The notes: a model not told the origin generated them from the sequence alone. 64,000 nucleotides of DNA from Lottia gigantea (GCF_000327385.1 NW_008706747.1:1939877-2003876), one strand, 5' to 3'. Positions 10,354-22,199 are shown, counted from the stretch's first letter. Made by a program: numbers and translations.

Positions 10354-10398
10354 TGATAAGGAATAAATGTCATGTACGTTTACCAGCTGATAAGGAAT
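10354..10398. promoter_or_regulatory. Paired TGATAAGGAAT (GATA-type) motifs upstream of the xylanase start
   Basis: The identical 11-mer TGATAAGGAAT occurs at 10354-10364 and 10388-10398, 28 and 62 bases upstream of the xylanase ATG at 10326. GATA factors drive gut gene expression in many animals, so this may be a digestive-gland promoter element or may lie in the 5' UTR. The functional role is inference. Confidence 0.3.
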
Positions 10399-11557
10399 CA
10401 GTAGTAGGTCAATTCAAACCTAATTTAGACAAACCTATATCCTACAGCGTAGTCAATTCTTCCCCGATACATGAAACGTCTTTTGTCTTTTGAGCAATTT
10501 TGTCGCCAGGCTGGAATTTTACATTGGGAAATACCATATTTAAGAAAACCCTGAAGCATAAAAAAAACTTTGAGAAAATCTAGATGGCGTTCACATCTAG
10601 ACCCCCGTTGCTTTTGGGTCACATGCCTTTGAAAAAGGGTAGCACAAAAACCAATTTCTCAAAAAATATTCCACCCTTCATTGGTTGTATTTGTCCTTTC
10701 ACTTGCTTATTATGAAAGAAGCGTATTTTCAGCTATATCTTTTACTTCTTAGAATGAAATTTCGACGTCTAGATAGTGTACAATTTAATTTAAACGTTGC
10801 ATTGACAATCAAAGTATCCAAAATAACCATTCATACGTAAAGTCATTATCGATATCATTCCGCGTCAATTGCGTGGTAAAATTGGCACTTTAGAATTGGA
10901 TTCTTAAAGAACTCATCCACGTCAAAATTTAAGTAGGCCTACATACGAAACATACGTATGGTTGTTACATGGTAATAACACACACGGACATAGTTCACAG
11001 CCATTTTGAATTTCTCCTTCGACTAAATAAGTCGAATTTTGATAATAGTTTTGATAATTCAACCAAACCTTCAAATCAAATTGAAAGGTTAAGAAATGGC
11101 TTTATATTTGATTTGAGGGCTTTGTTGAAACACTACAGTCTTTTTATAAATCCGACTAATTCAGTCGAAGAAGAGATTCAAAATGGCCGTGAACTACGTT
11201 CGTGAGTTATTTCCACGTAAGAACAATACATAGTTTCGTATGGATTTATGTATTGCCAATATACTAAGTTGTCAATTATAAATTTCGTATTCTACAAGAC
11301 TCCGAAAAAATATGGATAATAAACTTTATGGCTATTTCTTAAGCAAATCATTTTCATATGTAATTTGATTAGACGACGAACACCCATTCGAAATCCATTA
11401 AGATTTTGACCTATGCAAATGGGACAGGACCATAATTCAATAGACAATAATACATCCTCTAAATTCAAATTTTTGACTTTTTTTTCATTGAAATCTACTT
11501 AATTAGTTTAAAAAATGTTACTAAAATGAATTAGTTGGTATTTATTAAATATCAAGA

Positions 11558-11775
11558 AAATGAAATGAAATTAATGGAGTTTTACGTCCTACTTTTCTGC
11601 ACCATGTGGGCTAATGAAGACGGACAACGCCATGCAGGGTGCAATGGAGACATTTTGCCAGGACAGTGACATTAGCTTGCTCTTTTTCGATTTACAACTT
11701 TTGAGAGATCTTTAACGTGCATAGCCTGTAGCACACGGAGCCTCGGTATATTGTCCCATCCGAACGACTACACGC
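11558..11775 (+). mobile_element. R1 repeat, near full-length copy (about 215 bp)
   Basis: The copy starts 'gaaatgaaattaatggagtt', then 'ttacgtcctacttttctgca', 'aacgccatgcagggtgcaat', 'tgctctttttcgattt', 'ctgtagcacacgg' and ends 'tattgtcccatccgaacgac'. Other copies occur on both strands (17981, 28264, 40139, 40936, 61778). There is no terminal inverted repeat, poly-A tail or coding frame. It could be SINE-like or a piece of a larger element; I do not recognise a named family. Confidence 0.75.
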
Positions 11776-12379
11776 TTTTTCCATGTCAGCCTACTTACTA
11801 AGTCGAACAAGAAGAGAAACCGTTTGACTTCATTCCTGTTTTCTTTGTTTTTTGTGGAAAAAGAAAAACGAAACATCATTTTGAAATAAATTATCTTTTT
11901 TGATTTAAGATATATAAATTTGCAGAGAAATTGAAATTTTTTACGAGCAATTTTCTTTTAAATGTCAGATTGTACGGAAACAATAAATTTTAAAATGAAA
12001 GTAAAACGATTTTATGGCAAAAGAAAGATCAACAGTTTATTTTGCTTCAAGGACATTGAAGGGCTCTCCTAGCTAGCAACTACTTCAAACAAATTGTGTT
12101 ACAGTTAGCGTTACAATTTATTAAGAGCGTAAAAAAATTTTTGACACAAATAGCAGCAATTAATTTTATTTCAATAATTGAAGCGTATACCGCCGTCTTT
12201 ATAGTAGTCTTGTTAACGACCAACTACATCAAACTAATGGTGTTCGTGGGATCTTATCTCAGTCAGTGGTAAAATTTATTCTGAAAAATATCTGGGAAAG
12301 ATCAATGCTAAGAGGTTTTGGCAAAGGCCTGTTTCATTAAGATCTACACTAGGTGTAAACATCTATTGGGTTTATATAA

Positions 12380-12860
12380 AAGCCGGAAGTGACGTCATTG
12401 GTGTAAAATCACTGAATGAATAACAAATCAATGCAGGCAGGTGATGTATGGGTTCCTTAAGTCGGAAGTGACGTCATTGGTGCGTATACTATATCATACA
12501 TAATTAAATTGATGCAGGTAATGTAGCAATTTCTTAAAACGAAAGTGACGTTATTAATGCAGATATATAGGACTCAAGATGTTAAATAAACGAACGTAGT
12601 GTGTGTACTTTTAGAATTGCCTATTTTTGACTAATGTTTGGTCTAGATGAGGAATTTGATGTCTGAAATTGCATTTTATTCCAGATTTTATGAGATGATG
12701 ATAAGATATATCACTAAATGAATACCATATCAATGCAGGTGATGTATCCTAACCTTCAGTCGGAAGTGACGTCATTGGTGCAATAATGCCATTAATAAAT
12801 AAATCAATGCAGGTGATGTATATTAACCTCAAACCGGAAGTGACGTCATTGATAGCGTGT
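12380..12860 (+). repeat. Dispersed repeat array carrying ETS-CRE-CCAAT composite motifs
   Basis: Units of about 75 bp contain 'caatgcaggtgatgta' and then CGGAAGTGACGTCATTGG. The palindromic CRE TGACGTCA is perfect at 12390, 12469, 12767 and 12841, and degenerate at about 12545. Each perfect site follows GGAAG (ETS core), and three of the four are followed directly by ATTGG (inverted CCAAT). The array may be just a decayed minisatellite, but each unit carries three adjoining consensus factor sites. Confidence 0.7.
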
Positions 12861-13350
12861 TTGCTGCCTCTCAAGGTCTCTGAAAACTTCAAGATGATTG
12901 AAACGCACGTCCCACTCGTCTTGTCGTTGCTGTTGGATTAAAAATGTTACGTGTTTTTATACAGATACATCAGACATTGTTTAATTAAGTATTACACTTT
13001 ATTTATTTTTTCTAATATTTTAGATATCTCTGAACTTCGACGTGGAACTTCCGAAGTAGATTTTTTATTTTCATCAGACGCAAGTTACGAGCACACTTCA
13101 TATTTTTGAGTTCAAGTAGAAATAAATTCCATATATTATTCTAGTTTTTCTTTTTTCTTTTTCCCCCTTTTTTTGGTATTTTCTCATTTTCCCTTTTTTC
13201 CCCTTTTCTCGCATTTCGTTTCTCAAGGTTGGGTTTTTAATTCTTCCTCAAAGCGTCTAGGTTTCGCTTTTTTAGAATGTGTTTGCTCTTAAAATGTTAA
13301 GAATCGTTAAATAATCAAATTTAACAATTCCAACGGGAGGCTTTTAAGAA

Positions 13351-13450
13351 ACAATTAACAAACTGCGTCTAATACCTTGATATCTTTAGGCACTTTTTTT
13401 TATATATCACTGTAGTTTGTAAATGCAGCGATTGGATTGGATTGTACGCT
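13351..13450. mobile_element. Family B half-copy
   Basis: 'aactgcgtctaataccttga' and 'gcgattggattggattgtac' followed by 'gctagagaatac' match one arm of family B. No right arm is present. Confidence 0.6.
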
Positions 13451-13462
13451 AGAGAATACATG

Positions 13463-13797
13463 AAATCATTGTAAATAGGTTTTCTAAATGTTTTTAAGTG
13501 TATCGGGAACACTCATTTTCATGGAATCAGTTTGTACCATTCCAATTTTCAATCAGACGTCTGTGGTTCCTGCAATTCCACTAATACTAAGTGTTTGATG
13601 AAGCCAATTGTCGCAAAAAACCTTAAATGTGATACAAACATATTTATCAAACACTTATTTTTTTGGAACTGCAGGAACCACAGACGACAGACGTCTGATT
13701 GAAAATTTGAATGATGCAAAGTAATGATGTTAGTGTCCACGATACAAATAGCCTACAAAATTTTCAAAATCTTTTTACAATCTCCTTTAGTTGGTTC
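13463..13797. mobile_element. Family C foldback MITE (about 335 bp)
   Basis: Left 'tccaattttcaatcagacgt' with 'ctgtggttcctgcaatt' is inverted at right as 'ggaaccacagac' and 'gacgtctgattgaaaatttg'. The outer ends are 'ttttctaaatgttttt' and 'ttttacaatctccttta'. The loop holds no gene. Best relative: 18685-19005. Confidence 0.8.
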
Positions 13798-13799
13798 AA

Positions 13800-15040
13800 A
13801 ATAGAAGATAAGAATAGAGGTTTTAATTAGCAAAAGACAAGTGATTAATGTACTTTCGGCGTTGAAACTCTCCCAAGGGAAATAACGAGCCTAATAACTC
13901 TTGACTAACCGGGCAATTACAGTAAAAAATAGTACTGCGTAGGACAAATATTTCAAAATTGACGGATACTAGAAGTTTGATGGATTTTTTTTTCGTTTTT
14001 GAAAGAGACATTATCTACACTGAACTGATTTTATAAAAAAGCAAAATATTTTTGAGAGATCTAGACTTGCTTCAGATCCCTGCGATGAATTGCTTTGTTC
14101 AATCTAATCTATATAACATTAAATAGCAGTAGACGCTCAATAAACACAATAGGAAATGACGTTAACAAATTCCAAAATGACGCATTGTGGGAATACAAAT
14201 AACAAAGACATTTTTCTAGTACGATTTCGGAGTTAAATTTTGTAATTTTTAGATATTGTAGACTACAATTTGAAGTGAAAACGGAATAAATAGCCGCTCA
14301 AATGTTTGTGTCTTATTTTTGTTCATCCAGACACTCAAGGGGCATAACTCACATTGACATATGACAGGAAACGATCTGAGCGTTAATATATCCTAGAAAC
14401 AGTGTTAGAGGTGAAGACTCTAGGGCACCCAATAGCGCTTAGAGGTTTTCGAGAAGGTGTCGGATATCTCTATAGTTTATTTTATAGGTCACTAGCTCGT
14501 TTTCTGGAACAATGTTAGTTGAAATGAATGAGTTTTACCTGTGTAAGACAATGATGGATGTCATGTAGTATGGATGTCAGGACCTTGCAATATGCTATAC
14601 TCTTTTCGATTTTTCAATGATCAAGGCATTTTTCTCGTGGTCAGACGTAGCCAGTGTATTGGGTTATGGGTGGCAAAATTTCATTGCAGACGCATATTAC
14701 GACATATATCAATATCGTGATACCCTGAACGTTTTATTTTATTTAGCGCATATGACACCCCCTCTTATAATATCCTGAACATTTTAAAATCGACATGCCT
14801 CAATTCCATCAATAGGCCTTTTTTTGTATCGATCTTGTGTGTTTGATGCAGTAGAGAATAAAATTCAATAAGCTAAGGTCAAAAAATCCATTTTACAATC
14901 ATCTTAAGTAAAACTCTCAATTCATGTTTTTATCTACATAAGGCTGTACAAAGTAGCTTATTTTGTTAATTTGAATAGAATTGAAAATTTTAAGTTTTGT
15001 AGATTAAAACTTCCTTCTTTTTTTCTAACTGTTTTTCTCG
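13800..15040. other. AT-rich non-coding stretch
   Basis: No coding signal was seen on either strand apart from the decayed palindromic element at about 14367-14460. Short open frames here are AT-rich and show no recognisable domain. Confidence 0.5.
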
Positions 15041-15059
15041 TCTAAATACAGCCTTTAAA

Positions 15060-15780
15060 AGTCATTCCTTCCTTCCATTTCCTCTCTACCTTCCTTCCAT
15101 TTCCTCCCTACCTTCCTTCCTTCCTTCCATTTCCTCCCTACCTTCCTTCCTTCCTTCCTTCCATTTCCTCCCTACCTTCCTTCCATTTCCTCCCTACCTT
15201 CTTTCCTTCCATTTCCTCCCTTTCTTCCATTTCCTCCCTTCCTTCCATCCATTTCCTCCCTTCCATTTCCTCCCTTCCTGCCTTCTTTTTCTTCCTCCCT
15301 TCCTTCCATTTCCTTCCTTCTTTCCTTCCTCTCATTTCCTTCCTTCCTTTTTTCATTCCTTCCTTCCTTCCTTTACATTACACCTTCACACCTTCCTCTC
15401 CTTGCCACCTTCCCTACCTCCCATATCATTCCAACTCCTTCTTTCCGTCCCGGTCCCCATTCCCATTCTCCTTCTCTCCTCCCCTTTCTTCAATCCATCG
15501 ATCCACTCCCCCTTCCATCTTTGGTCCTTGCTCCATCCTCTTCTCCTTCATTCTCCCCCCCCCCCTTCCTAATCCCTTCATGCCTTCCAACCTTCCTTCA
15601 ATCCATCCACACATCTCTCTACCCCTTTCCTCCCTCCCTGGGTCCTTCCTTCCTTCCTTCATTCCTCCTTAGGTCCTTCCTCTCTGCCTCCCATCCATTC
15701 CTTCCTTCCTTCTCTCCTTCCCTCCCTCCTTCCTCCCCACCGAACCCCATCGATCCCTTGCCTTTGTCAACTTCCTTCCC
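15060..15780 (+). repeat. Long pyrimidine-rich tract, (CCTTCCATTT-CCTCC)n grading into CCTTCC
   Basis: More than 700 bases are almost only C and T on the + strand. Units such as 'ccttccatttcctccctacc' recur at the start, then decay into irregular CCTT repeats, with a C9 run near 15557. The Lys/Arg/Glu- or Pro/Ser-rich open frames on either strand are artefacts. Confidence 0.95.
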
Positions 15781-15939
15781 TGCTATTCAAAACACATTAA
15801 TCTGCTTTAGTTCTTTCAAGTGAAAAGGATATTAAGTTAGATGTTATTAAATAAGACAGTGTATTTATTTTCTTTGTCTGAGTTATATCCTGAACAATTA
15901 ATATCTCATCAAAAAATTATAATCGTGATATATTTTGAA

Positions 15940-16720
15940 ATAAATTAAGTTATCTTTTCAGTTTGAAGAATTGATACCTGCCTTCCTGCAAACAAGCACC
16001 TACATTAGCACGCACGGAAAAAATTAAATAAACCTATAAGACAGAACGGAAAGGGGTATACCAAATGGAATTAAATTCAAAATCAAAATTTTCAGTTTTA
16101 CTTTTATAAATACAACGGAAGATATGATGCATGCCTTCACGCACGTACCTGCATAAGCACGCAAGACTTTGTCAAACAGAGAGTAGTGGATATAAATTTA
16201 AAATCAAATTAAATTATCTTTTTCAGTTTTATTCTTTATAGATAAAGATATAGAACTTCCTCCACGCACGCACCTACATAAGCACGCACGAATTTGACGC
16301 CCACAAGAGCGTAGCCGTGAGGAACTATGTAGAGGGTTGTACCAAAAAAATTAAATCTAAAATTAAAACTTAATTATATTTTCAGTTTTACTTTTATAAA
16401 TAAAACGAGAGATTTGATACACGCCTCCTCTCACGCACACACCTACAATAGCACGCACGATTTGGGCGAAAGTTTAGACCTTACCGTCTACACGAGCGTA
16501 GCCGTTAGGGACGCACGCAACTTCGTAAGCACGCAAGACTTTGACAGAAAAAAACATATACAAGAGCGTAGCCGTTAAGAACTAAGAGGAAGTATATCAA
16601 ATGAAATTGAATTTATACAGTAAATACAATGATAGATTTGATACTGGGCTTCCTCCACGCACGCAAAACCAGAAGCACGAGGGATCTTGACGAACGTGAA
16701 AATTCAAAACATAAAGTAGT
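15940..16720 (+). repeat. Degenerate tandem repeat, period roughly 110-200 bp
   Basis: Repeated blocks hold 'ttttcagttttacttttata', 'acgcacgcacctacataagc', 'acaagagcgtagccgtta' and 'gatttgatac'. About five decayed units are recognisable. Confidence 0.75.
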
Positions 16721-16729
16721 GCAATTTTG

Positions 16730-17410
16730 GTTTCGTTAGCCCACAATTCCTTTAATTATCAAGAAACGGGTTTTACATGACATGCTGTGGTTTGTTAAAA
16801 ATAACATCATCGGGACAGACCTAAGATAGAAAACTATTTAGATTATCAGCATCCGCTTGAACGTTAACTTGTCATCTTCCAACCAAACAACCAGAGATAT
16901 CAAAGATACTAAATTTTAATGTAACTTTAATTAGATCGGGTCTCCTTGAACCTTGTTCTCAATTTGCAGTTTTTCGACAAGAAAAAGTCGAAGTGTGCTT
17001 GGAAATTTATTTGATTTATTTACATGTATACTCCCACTGGATTTGTTTTTCGTTGTCTGGGTCGAATAAACATCTCAAAGAAATATCACCTCTTAGATTA
17101 GATATAAAATTCTCCAATTTGGTCATAAAAATCCTTAAGCGATTTCACAAAATAACTTAGTTTTATAGATTTATTTGAACATACAGGGATTCCGTTGTAT
17201 AAAATTCAAATTATCAAAATTGGCGATGAAAATGTAAAGCGTTGTTGGATTTGTTGGATGTTTTTGGGAGTAGATGTTTTCTGGCAAAGGGGTGCAACTC
17301 GTATCTACAAACTTAGTCAATTCAGTCGGCGACCAGTGAGCTAGATTTTATATATTTGTTAAGGCTTTTTGGTGTCAGATGGGATTTAATATGTAGCCTA
17401 AATACCGCGA

Positions 17411-17446
<36 letters not shown>

Positions 17447-17980
17447 ATCTATAATATCCCCGGGATTTTCAGGAGATAAAAAATCCCGCCAGAACAGAGA
17501 GTTGACGTTACGAGAGGTTTATAATTGAATATCGTTCATCTTAATAATGACAGTATCAACAGACAGTAGAAGACAAGGATATTTTAAAACATATATTCAT
17601 AAAAGATGAAGGTTTGTCTTTCTTCGTTCTTGAAGACAGGAAATGTCACGATGTTTAACACTTGAGATATGTACGAGATGAGCTGTATCCAATAAGAGAT
17701 ATATACTAAGGCATGTGAAAACGAGAGAGAAATGGCGTGATGTAACTTCATCAAATAACTCACATCTAATAACTATACTGCTCGACATCTTGTATTAGGC
17801 CCTCCGCTATTTTTCTTCCGCGACCGCGATCTACTTTTTTCAATGACCTTCCGTCTGAGCTTTTTGACCCATTAACGTCAAAGGCCATACTTCATGAGAT
17901 AAAAAAAATAGCATGTCGTGTGCGATGTGAAAAATTTTACAGAGCAGAAACATTAGCCTACTCCTTTTCGATGTCCAACG
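16730..17980. other. Non-coding stretch with a poly-A run
   Basis: A run of about 27 A is at 17417-17443. No gene, clear repeat unit or element terminus was seen, so this A run is not convincingly a retroposon tail. Confidence 0.45.
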
Positions 17981-18120
17981 AAATGAAATTAATGGAGTTT
18001 TACGTCCTACTGCACCATGTGAGTTGATAAAGACGGGCAACGCCGTGCAGGGTGCAATGAGGGAAATTTTGCAAGAACAGCGGAATTTGCCTGCACTTTT
18101 TCGATTTCCAACGTCAACGA
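17981..18120 (+). mobile_element. R1 repeat copy, 3' truncated
   Basis: 'aaattaatggagttttacgt', 'acgggcaacgccgtgcaggg' and 'ttttcgatttccaacgtc' match R1. Decayed echoes of 'caacgccgtgcagtgtg' continue at 18188 and 18309, suggesting partial tandem duplication. Confidence 0.75.
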
Positions 18121-18684
18121 CATTCAGATAAATACAAAGTCAATTACCAGTTCCATTCATCTTCGTACACGATTTGGCTTATGAAACAACGCCGTGCAGT
18201 GTGTAATTGAGCGCATTTTGTCAAGATGGTGGAAGAAGTCAAAGAGTCTGTTTTTTTTTCCTAAAACATTCATGGAAAATTTCCCCATAGCTAACAAGTT
18301 ATCCCTCAGACAACGCCATGCAGTGTGCAATTAGGTTAAATAAGGTCACTATTGGGGAAGTAGTCTACTGGTCTATTTTTGTTGAACTTTCATAAAATGA
18401 AATTCCTTGTAGACACCATCCACGTGAATTATAGATCAATCTACCTTCAGAAATAAATAAAGATTTCACCTCGGTACTTAAAAGATAACGGATGTTAAAA
18501 ATCTTATAGACGCCCCGCAGAGAATGATTTGATGAACTGTTATAGGTGGAAGCTTGAATGCGAGACGCGGTTATATTTCAGTTATTAAATGTAACGCCTT
18601 GATAATAAAGCCATCTTTTTTTTTGTTCCATTTTATATTCAATTTTCAGAATATTATTATTGTTAGGTCGCAATGACTTTCACA

Positions 18685-19005
18685 ACTAATTAAAGAGATT
18701 GTAGAGAGATTTTCTAAATTTCTTATAAGTGTCGTTGAGACTGATAGCATCAATTTATCATTCCAATTTTCAATCAGACGTCTGTGGTTCCTCCAATTTC
18801 ACTAACGCTAAGTGTTCCATAACGTCACCAGGGCAAAGGGCCTTATGTGATAAAGCATATTTGCGATTAGTAACGTCATCGAATTCTTCTTTTCGTGGAA
18901 TTGCAGAAACCACAGACGTCTGATTGAAAATTGGAATGGTGGAAATTGATGCTAGGAGTGTCCCCGAAACACATTTAGAAAACTTCTTTACAATCTCTTT
19001 AAGGC
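18685..19005. mobile_element. Family C foldback MITE, full copy
   Basis: Ends 'ttaaagagattgtagagaga' and 'ttctttacaatctctttaa' are near-perfect inverses. The arms continue through 'ttccaattttcaatcagacg' and its inverse 'cagacgtctgattgaaaatt'. Arms of about 115 bp surround a loop of about 90 bp. Confidence 0.85.
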
Positions 19006-19137
19006 CATTAATATTACATTACGTATTATTGCTTTTGTAACGTATAGGGAGATGACAGATGTAAATTATGAGTGAATAGATGGATGCACGTACGAATGAT
19101 AATTGATTCGATTAATATGATGCATATAGGAAGATGA

Positions 19138-19410
19138 GTTTAAAGGGACAGTGCACCATTTTCGGGGTTGATTTGAGTCTTGTGTATTGCGAAATTGTCT
19201 TCTGAAGTACGAGAAATCTACGAAAATCGCATAATTCTTTCAAAAAGGTCTCAAACTAGGAATTTTTATAAACGTCTTTTCTATATATGGCAGTATCGTC
19301 TGTTTACACGGACAATTCTGGGCGCCCATGGATTTTGAAGGCTAAAATTTCGACAGTGAGCTGTCAAAATTCAACACTATCAGGTTTTTTTTCTCATAAG
19401 TCTTTACAAT
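19138..19410 (+). mobile_element. Family F element (AAAGGGACAG terminus), left part
   Basis: It begins 'tttaaagggacagtgcacca' and continues 'gggttgatttgagtctt', 'cttctgaagtacgagaaatc', 'caaactaggaattttta' and 'tctatatatggcag'. Matching text occurs at 53105-53270 and 54400-54742. The right end merges into the 47-bp tandem array. Confidence 0.65.
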
Positions 19411-19416
19411 TTCTTT

Positions 19417-19950
19417 CGTGTGGGCTAGCATCTTTGACAATAAATTTAGTCTCTTTCAAATCCAGCGTGGGTTAGCATCTTTAACAACAAATTTAGTCTT
19501 TTTCAAATCCCGCGTGGGTTAGCATCTTTAACACCAAATTAGGTCTCTTTCAAATCCCGCGTGGGCTAGCATTTTTAACAACAACGTTCCTTTCTGTTCA
19601 ATTCCGCGTGGGCTAGCATCTTTAACAACAAGGTTCCTTTCTTTTAAATCCTTCGTGGGCTAGCATCTTTAACAACAACGTTCCTTTCTGTTCAATTCCG
19701 CGTGGACTAGCGTCTTTAACAACAACGTTCCTTTCTTTTAAATCCTTCGTGGGCTAGCATCTTAAACAACAACGTTCCTTTCTGTTCAATTCCGCGTGGG
19801 CTAGCATCTTTAACAACAACGTTCCTTTCTTTTAAATCCTTCGTGGGCTAGCATCTTAAACAACAACGTTCCTTTCTGTTCAAATCCGCGGGGGCTAACA
19901 TTTTTATCAACACTTTTTTCAAATTCCATATGGTGTAGCATCTTTAATAG
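19417..19950 (+). repeat. 47-bp tandem array (about 11 units) with alternating unit types
   Basis: The unit core is 'cgtgggctagcatctttaac' plus 'aacaacgttcctttct'. From about 19560 the units alternate between 'gttcaattccg' and 'tttaaatccttcg' variants, giving a 94-bp higher-order repeat. The first and last units are the most diverged. Confidence 0.9.
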
Positions 19951-20209
19951 CCAAATAAAGCATTTGAAGTGTTGTATTGTTACGATTTTATTACAATTGA
20001 TGTGAATTGCGTGATACGTCTAAAGCTTAGGTAATTAAATGAATGGTTTGCCATCGGCCATTCACAATAATTTAAATCCTTCACTAACAAATATAAATGA
20101 GATCTGTTTTAGAAAGCTTGTCTGCTTTACTTTGACACAACTGATTGAGTCATTGGTTAAATTTTAACTGGATATTTCGTCTTCTTTTTTGGAGAAGTAG
20201 ATGGTATAT

Positions 20210-20590
20210 CCAGTTTGGTAGTGTCAACATGACATACTGGCGACTATTTGGGAACGTCGTATTCTTACGACAAATTGGCAATGTCTACATGGCATACTGG
20301 CGACAATTTGGAAACGTCGTATTCTTACGACAAATTGGCAATGTCTACATGGCATACTGGCGACAATTTGGAAACGTCGTATTCTTACGACAAATTGGCA
20401 ATGTCTACATGACATACTGGCGTGAATTTGGGAACCGCGTATTCTTACGACAAATTGGCAATGTCTACATGGCTTACTGGCGACAATTTGGCAACGTTTA
20501 CTGTGACGGCTTGGCATATTTTTGACAATTTGGAAGTCAACGTGACGTACTGACGACAATTTGGTAATGTCTACGTTACGTGGCATACTG
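20210..20590 (+). repeat. 60-bp tandem array (about 6 units) with an internal hairpin
   Basis: The unit holds 'ggcaatgtctacatggcata', 'ctggcgacaatttgg' and 'acgtcgtattcttacgacaa'. Within it GTCGTA-TTCT-TACGAC is a perfect short hairpin flanked by aattt/aaatt. Because 60 is a multiple of three, open frames exist on both strands, but they are by-products. Confidence 0.9.
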
Positions 20591-21099
20591 TTTACTGTAT
20601 TATTTCAAATTTTTCTGGTTTACATTCGACCCAGACCAATAAAACTCAATTTTCGTGGCTGGCGGGAAAATGGTGTCTACGTTTCAAACGAAAACGAGGG
20701 ATCTAATGAAATTAGGGATGTTAATAAATGAGTTCTTCGGGATACATATAGTCTGATACCGGATTTTATGAGTATGGATCACGCACTGGGGAGACCAGTC
20801 TGTAGTTCAGTTAATGTTAATTAAAGTATTATTTCGTTTCATGTTTTATAAACATTCCACAATTTTACTTGGAATTAAAAAAACGAAACGAAAAATTAAA
20901 AAATACTGAAAAAAAAGACCGACTAGAATCTAATGGTTAAAGAGGAAAAGGACTTATACGTCCAATTTTATTGAATTAATGAAACAATAAAAACGCACGA
21001 CGTATCCGATTGCCAATCACCTTGGGCTTATAAGGTTCAATCGATTAACTTGGCGTTTTGAGGTTATTCGAAAAATAATAATAATAAATTCTTTCATTT

Positions 21100-21255
21100 A
21101 CATAGGTCCAATACACTAAAGTGGCATGGTCCTGTCTAACATTCAACCCGAGAGGACAAACATATACTCTTTATATTTTACATGGGTCAGAATTAGGTCC
21201 AATACACCAAGGATATAGTCTTGTCTAACATTTATCTCAAGAGGACAAATACAAT
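21100..21255 (+). repeat. Duplicated segment of about 85-90 bp
   Basis: 'taggtccaatacactaaagt' with 'cctgtctaacattcaacccg' and 'agaggacaaac' repeats as 'taggtccaatacaccaagga', 'cttgtctaacatttatctca' and 'agaggacaaat'. Confidence 0.6.
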
Positions 21256-22199
21256 GACATAAAACTAGATATAAAAAGAAAAATCAGAAATAAAAAGAAA
21301 AATAAAAAGAGAATATTTTTCACGACTTATTATTGTTATTGAGAAAAGTTAGGAGTGGGCAGCTGAGGCGTAGGTGATGGCAAAACGACCTTGTTTTTGT
21401 CTTTGTATGTTTTAATTAGGTAAATCATATCGTATATATATGGTTTCTCATCAAGTTTCTGTATAAAATAAATAGTTATAGTCGCAATCACGAATCCGTA
21501 TGACTCTTCAGAATACAAATCAAATGTTGAGTTAATGTTGCTGTAATTGACGACTTTGATTGAAAATTGATTTCGCTGCATGTAACACTTTTCATTTTTA
21601 GAATCAAAAACCGATGTCTAATTGCCTATTATGAACAAAAAGACTTGTAACTCGCTTATCAACTAATAGAACTTGTAGCTTCCCTAGTCTTTTATAGCTA
21701 TTGTGATAGTTGTCGACTGGAGAAGGGGTGGAAAGACATGGTCTTGTTTAATAGGAATTTCTCGCACCTCCAAAGGTGTGTGTTTTTTTTAAACCAAACC
21801 GATAGGTAAGCTAAGTTAGCCAAAAGAAAACACAAAGAAACGCTTTCTTATGGTCGATGGCGTATTAAGAAGGGGGCCCTCCCCCACCTCCTCGGGTCAT
21901 AGAAAATGCAATATTAATTCTCCGGCTTTCAACATTCAAAAATTTTGTAAGGGGAGCCCCCCACCCCAACATGAATAGTGCCATCTAAAATCCGCAAAGG
22001 GAATCCGGGCGCTCGGACACATCATATACATTGTCTATTTGTATAAATTAATGTAGAAATATTAAAACAGAATCTAATAAAAACATGCTGTTGTTACTCA
22101 GAGTTTCCCTCTGTGCAATCTTCAGACCATTGACCTATTTTCAGCCAGCGTCCCTACTGAGAGTTATGTAATCAACTTTCTTAGATGCTGGTTGAGATA

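Noticed and set aside
15138-15823. Lys/Arg/Glu-rich and Pro/Ser-rich open frames
   Set aside because: Products of the CT-rich simple-sequence tract; no start context or domain.
17417-17443. Retroposon poly-A tail
   Set aside because: No upstream retroposon body, promoter boxes or target duplication could be recognised beside the A run.
20145-20586. Open frames of 126 and 120 residues on opposite strands
   Set aside because: The 60-bp repeat period is divisible by three, so any stop-free unit leaves long frames on both strands.
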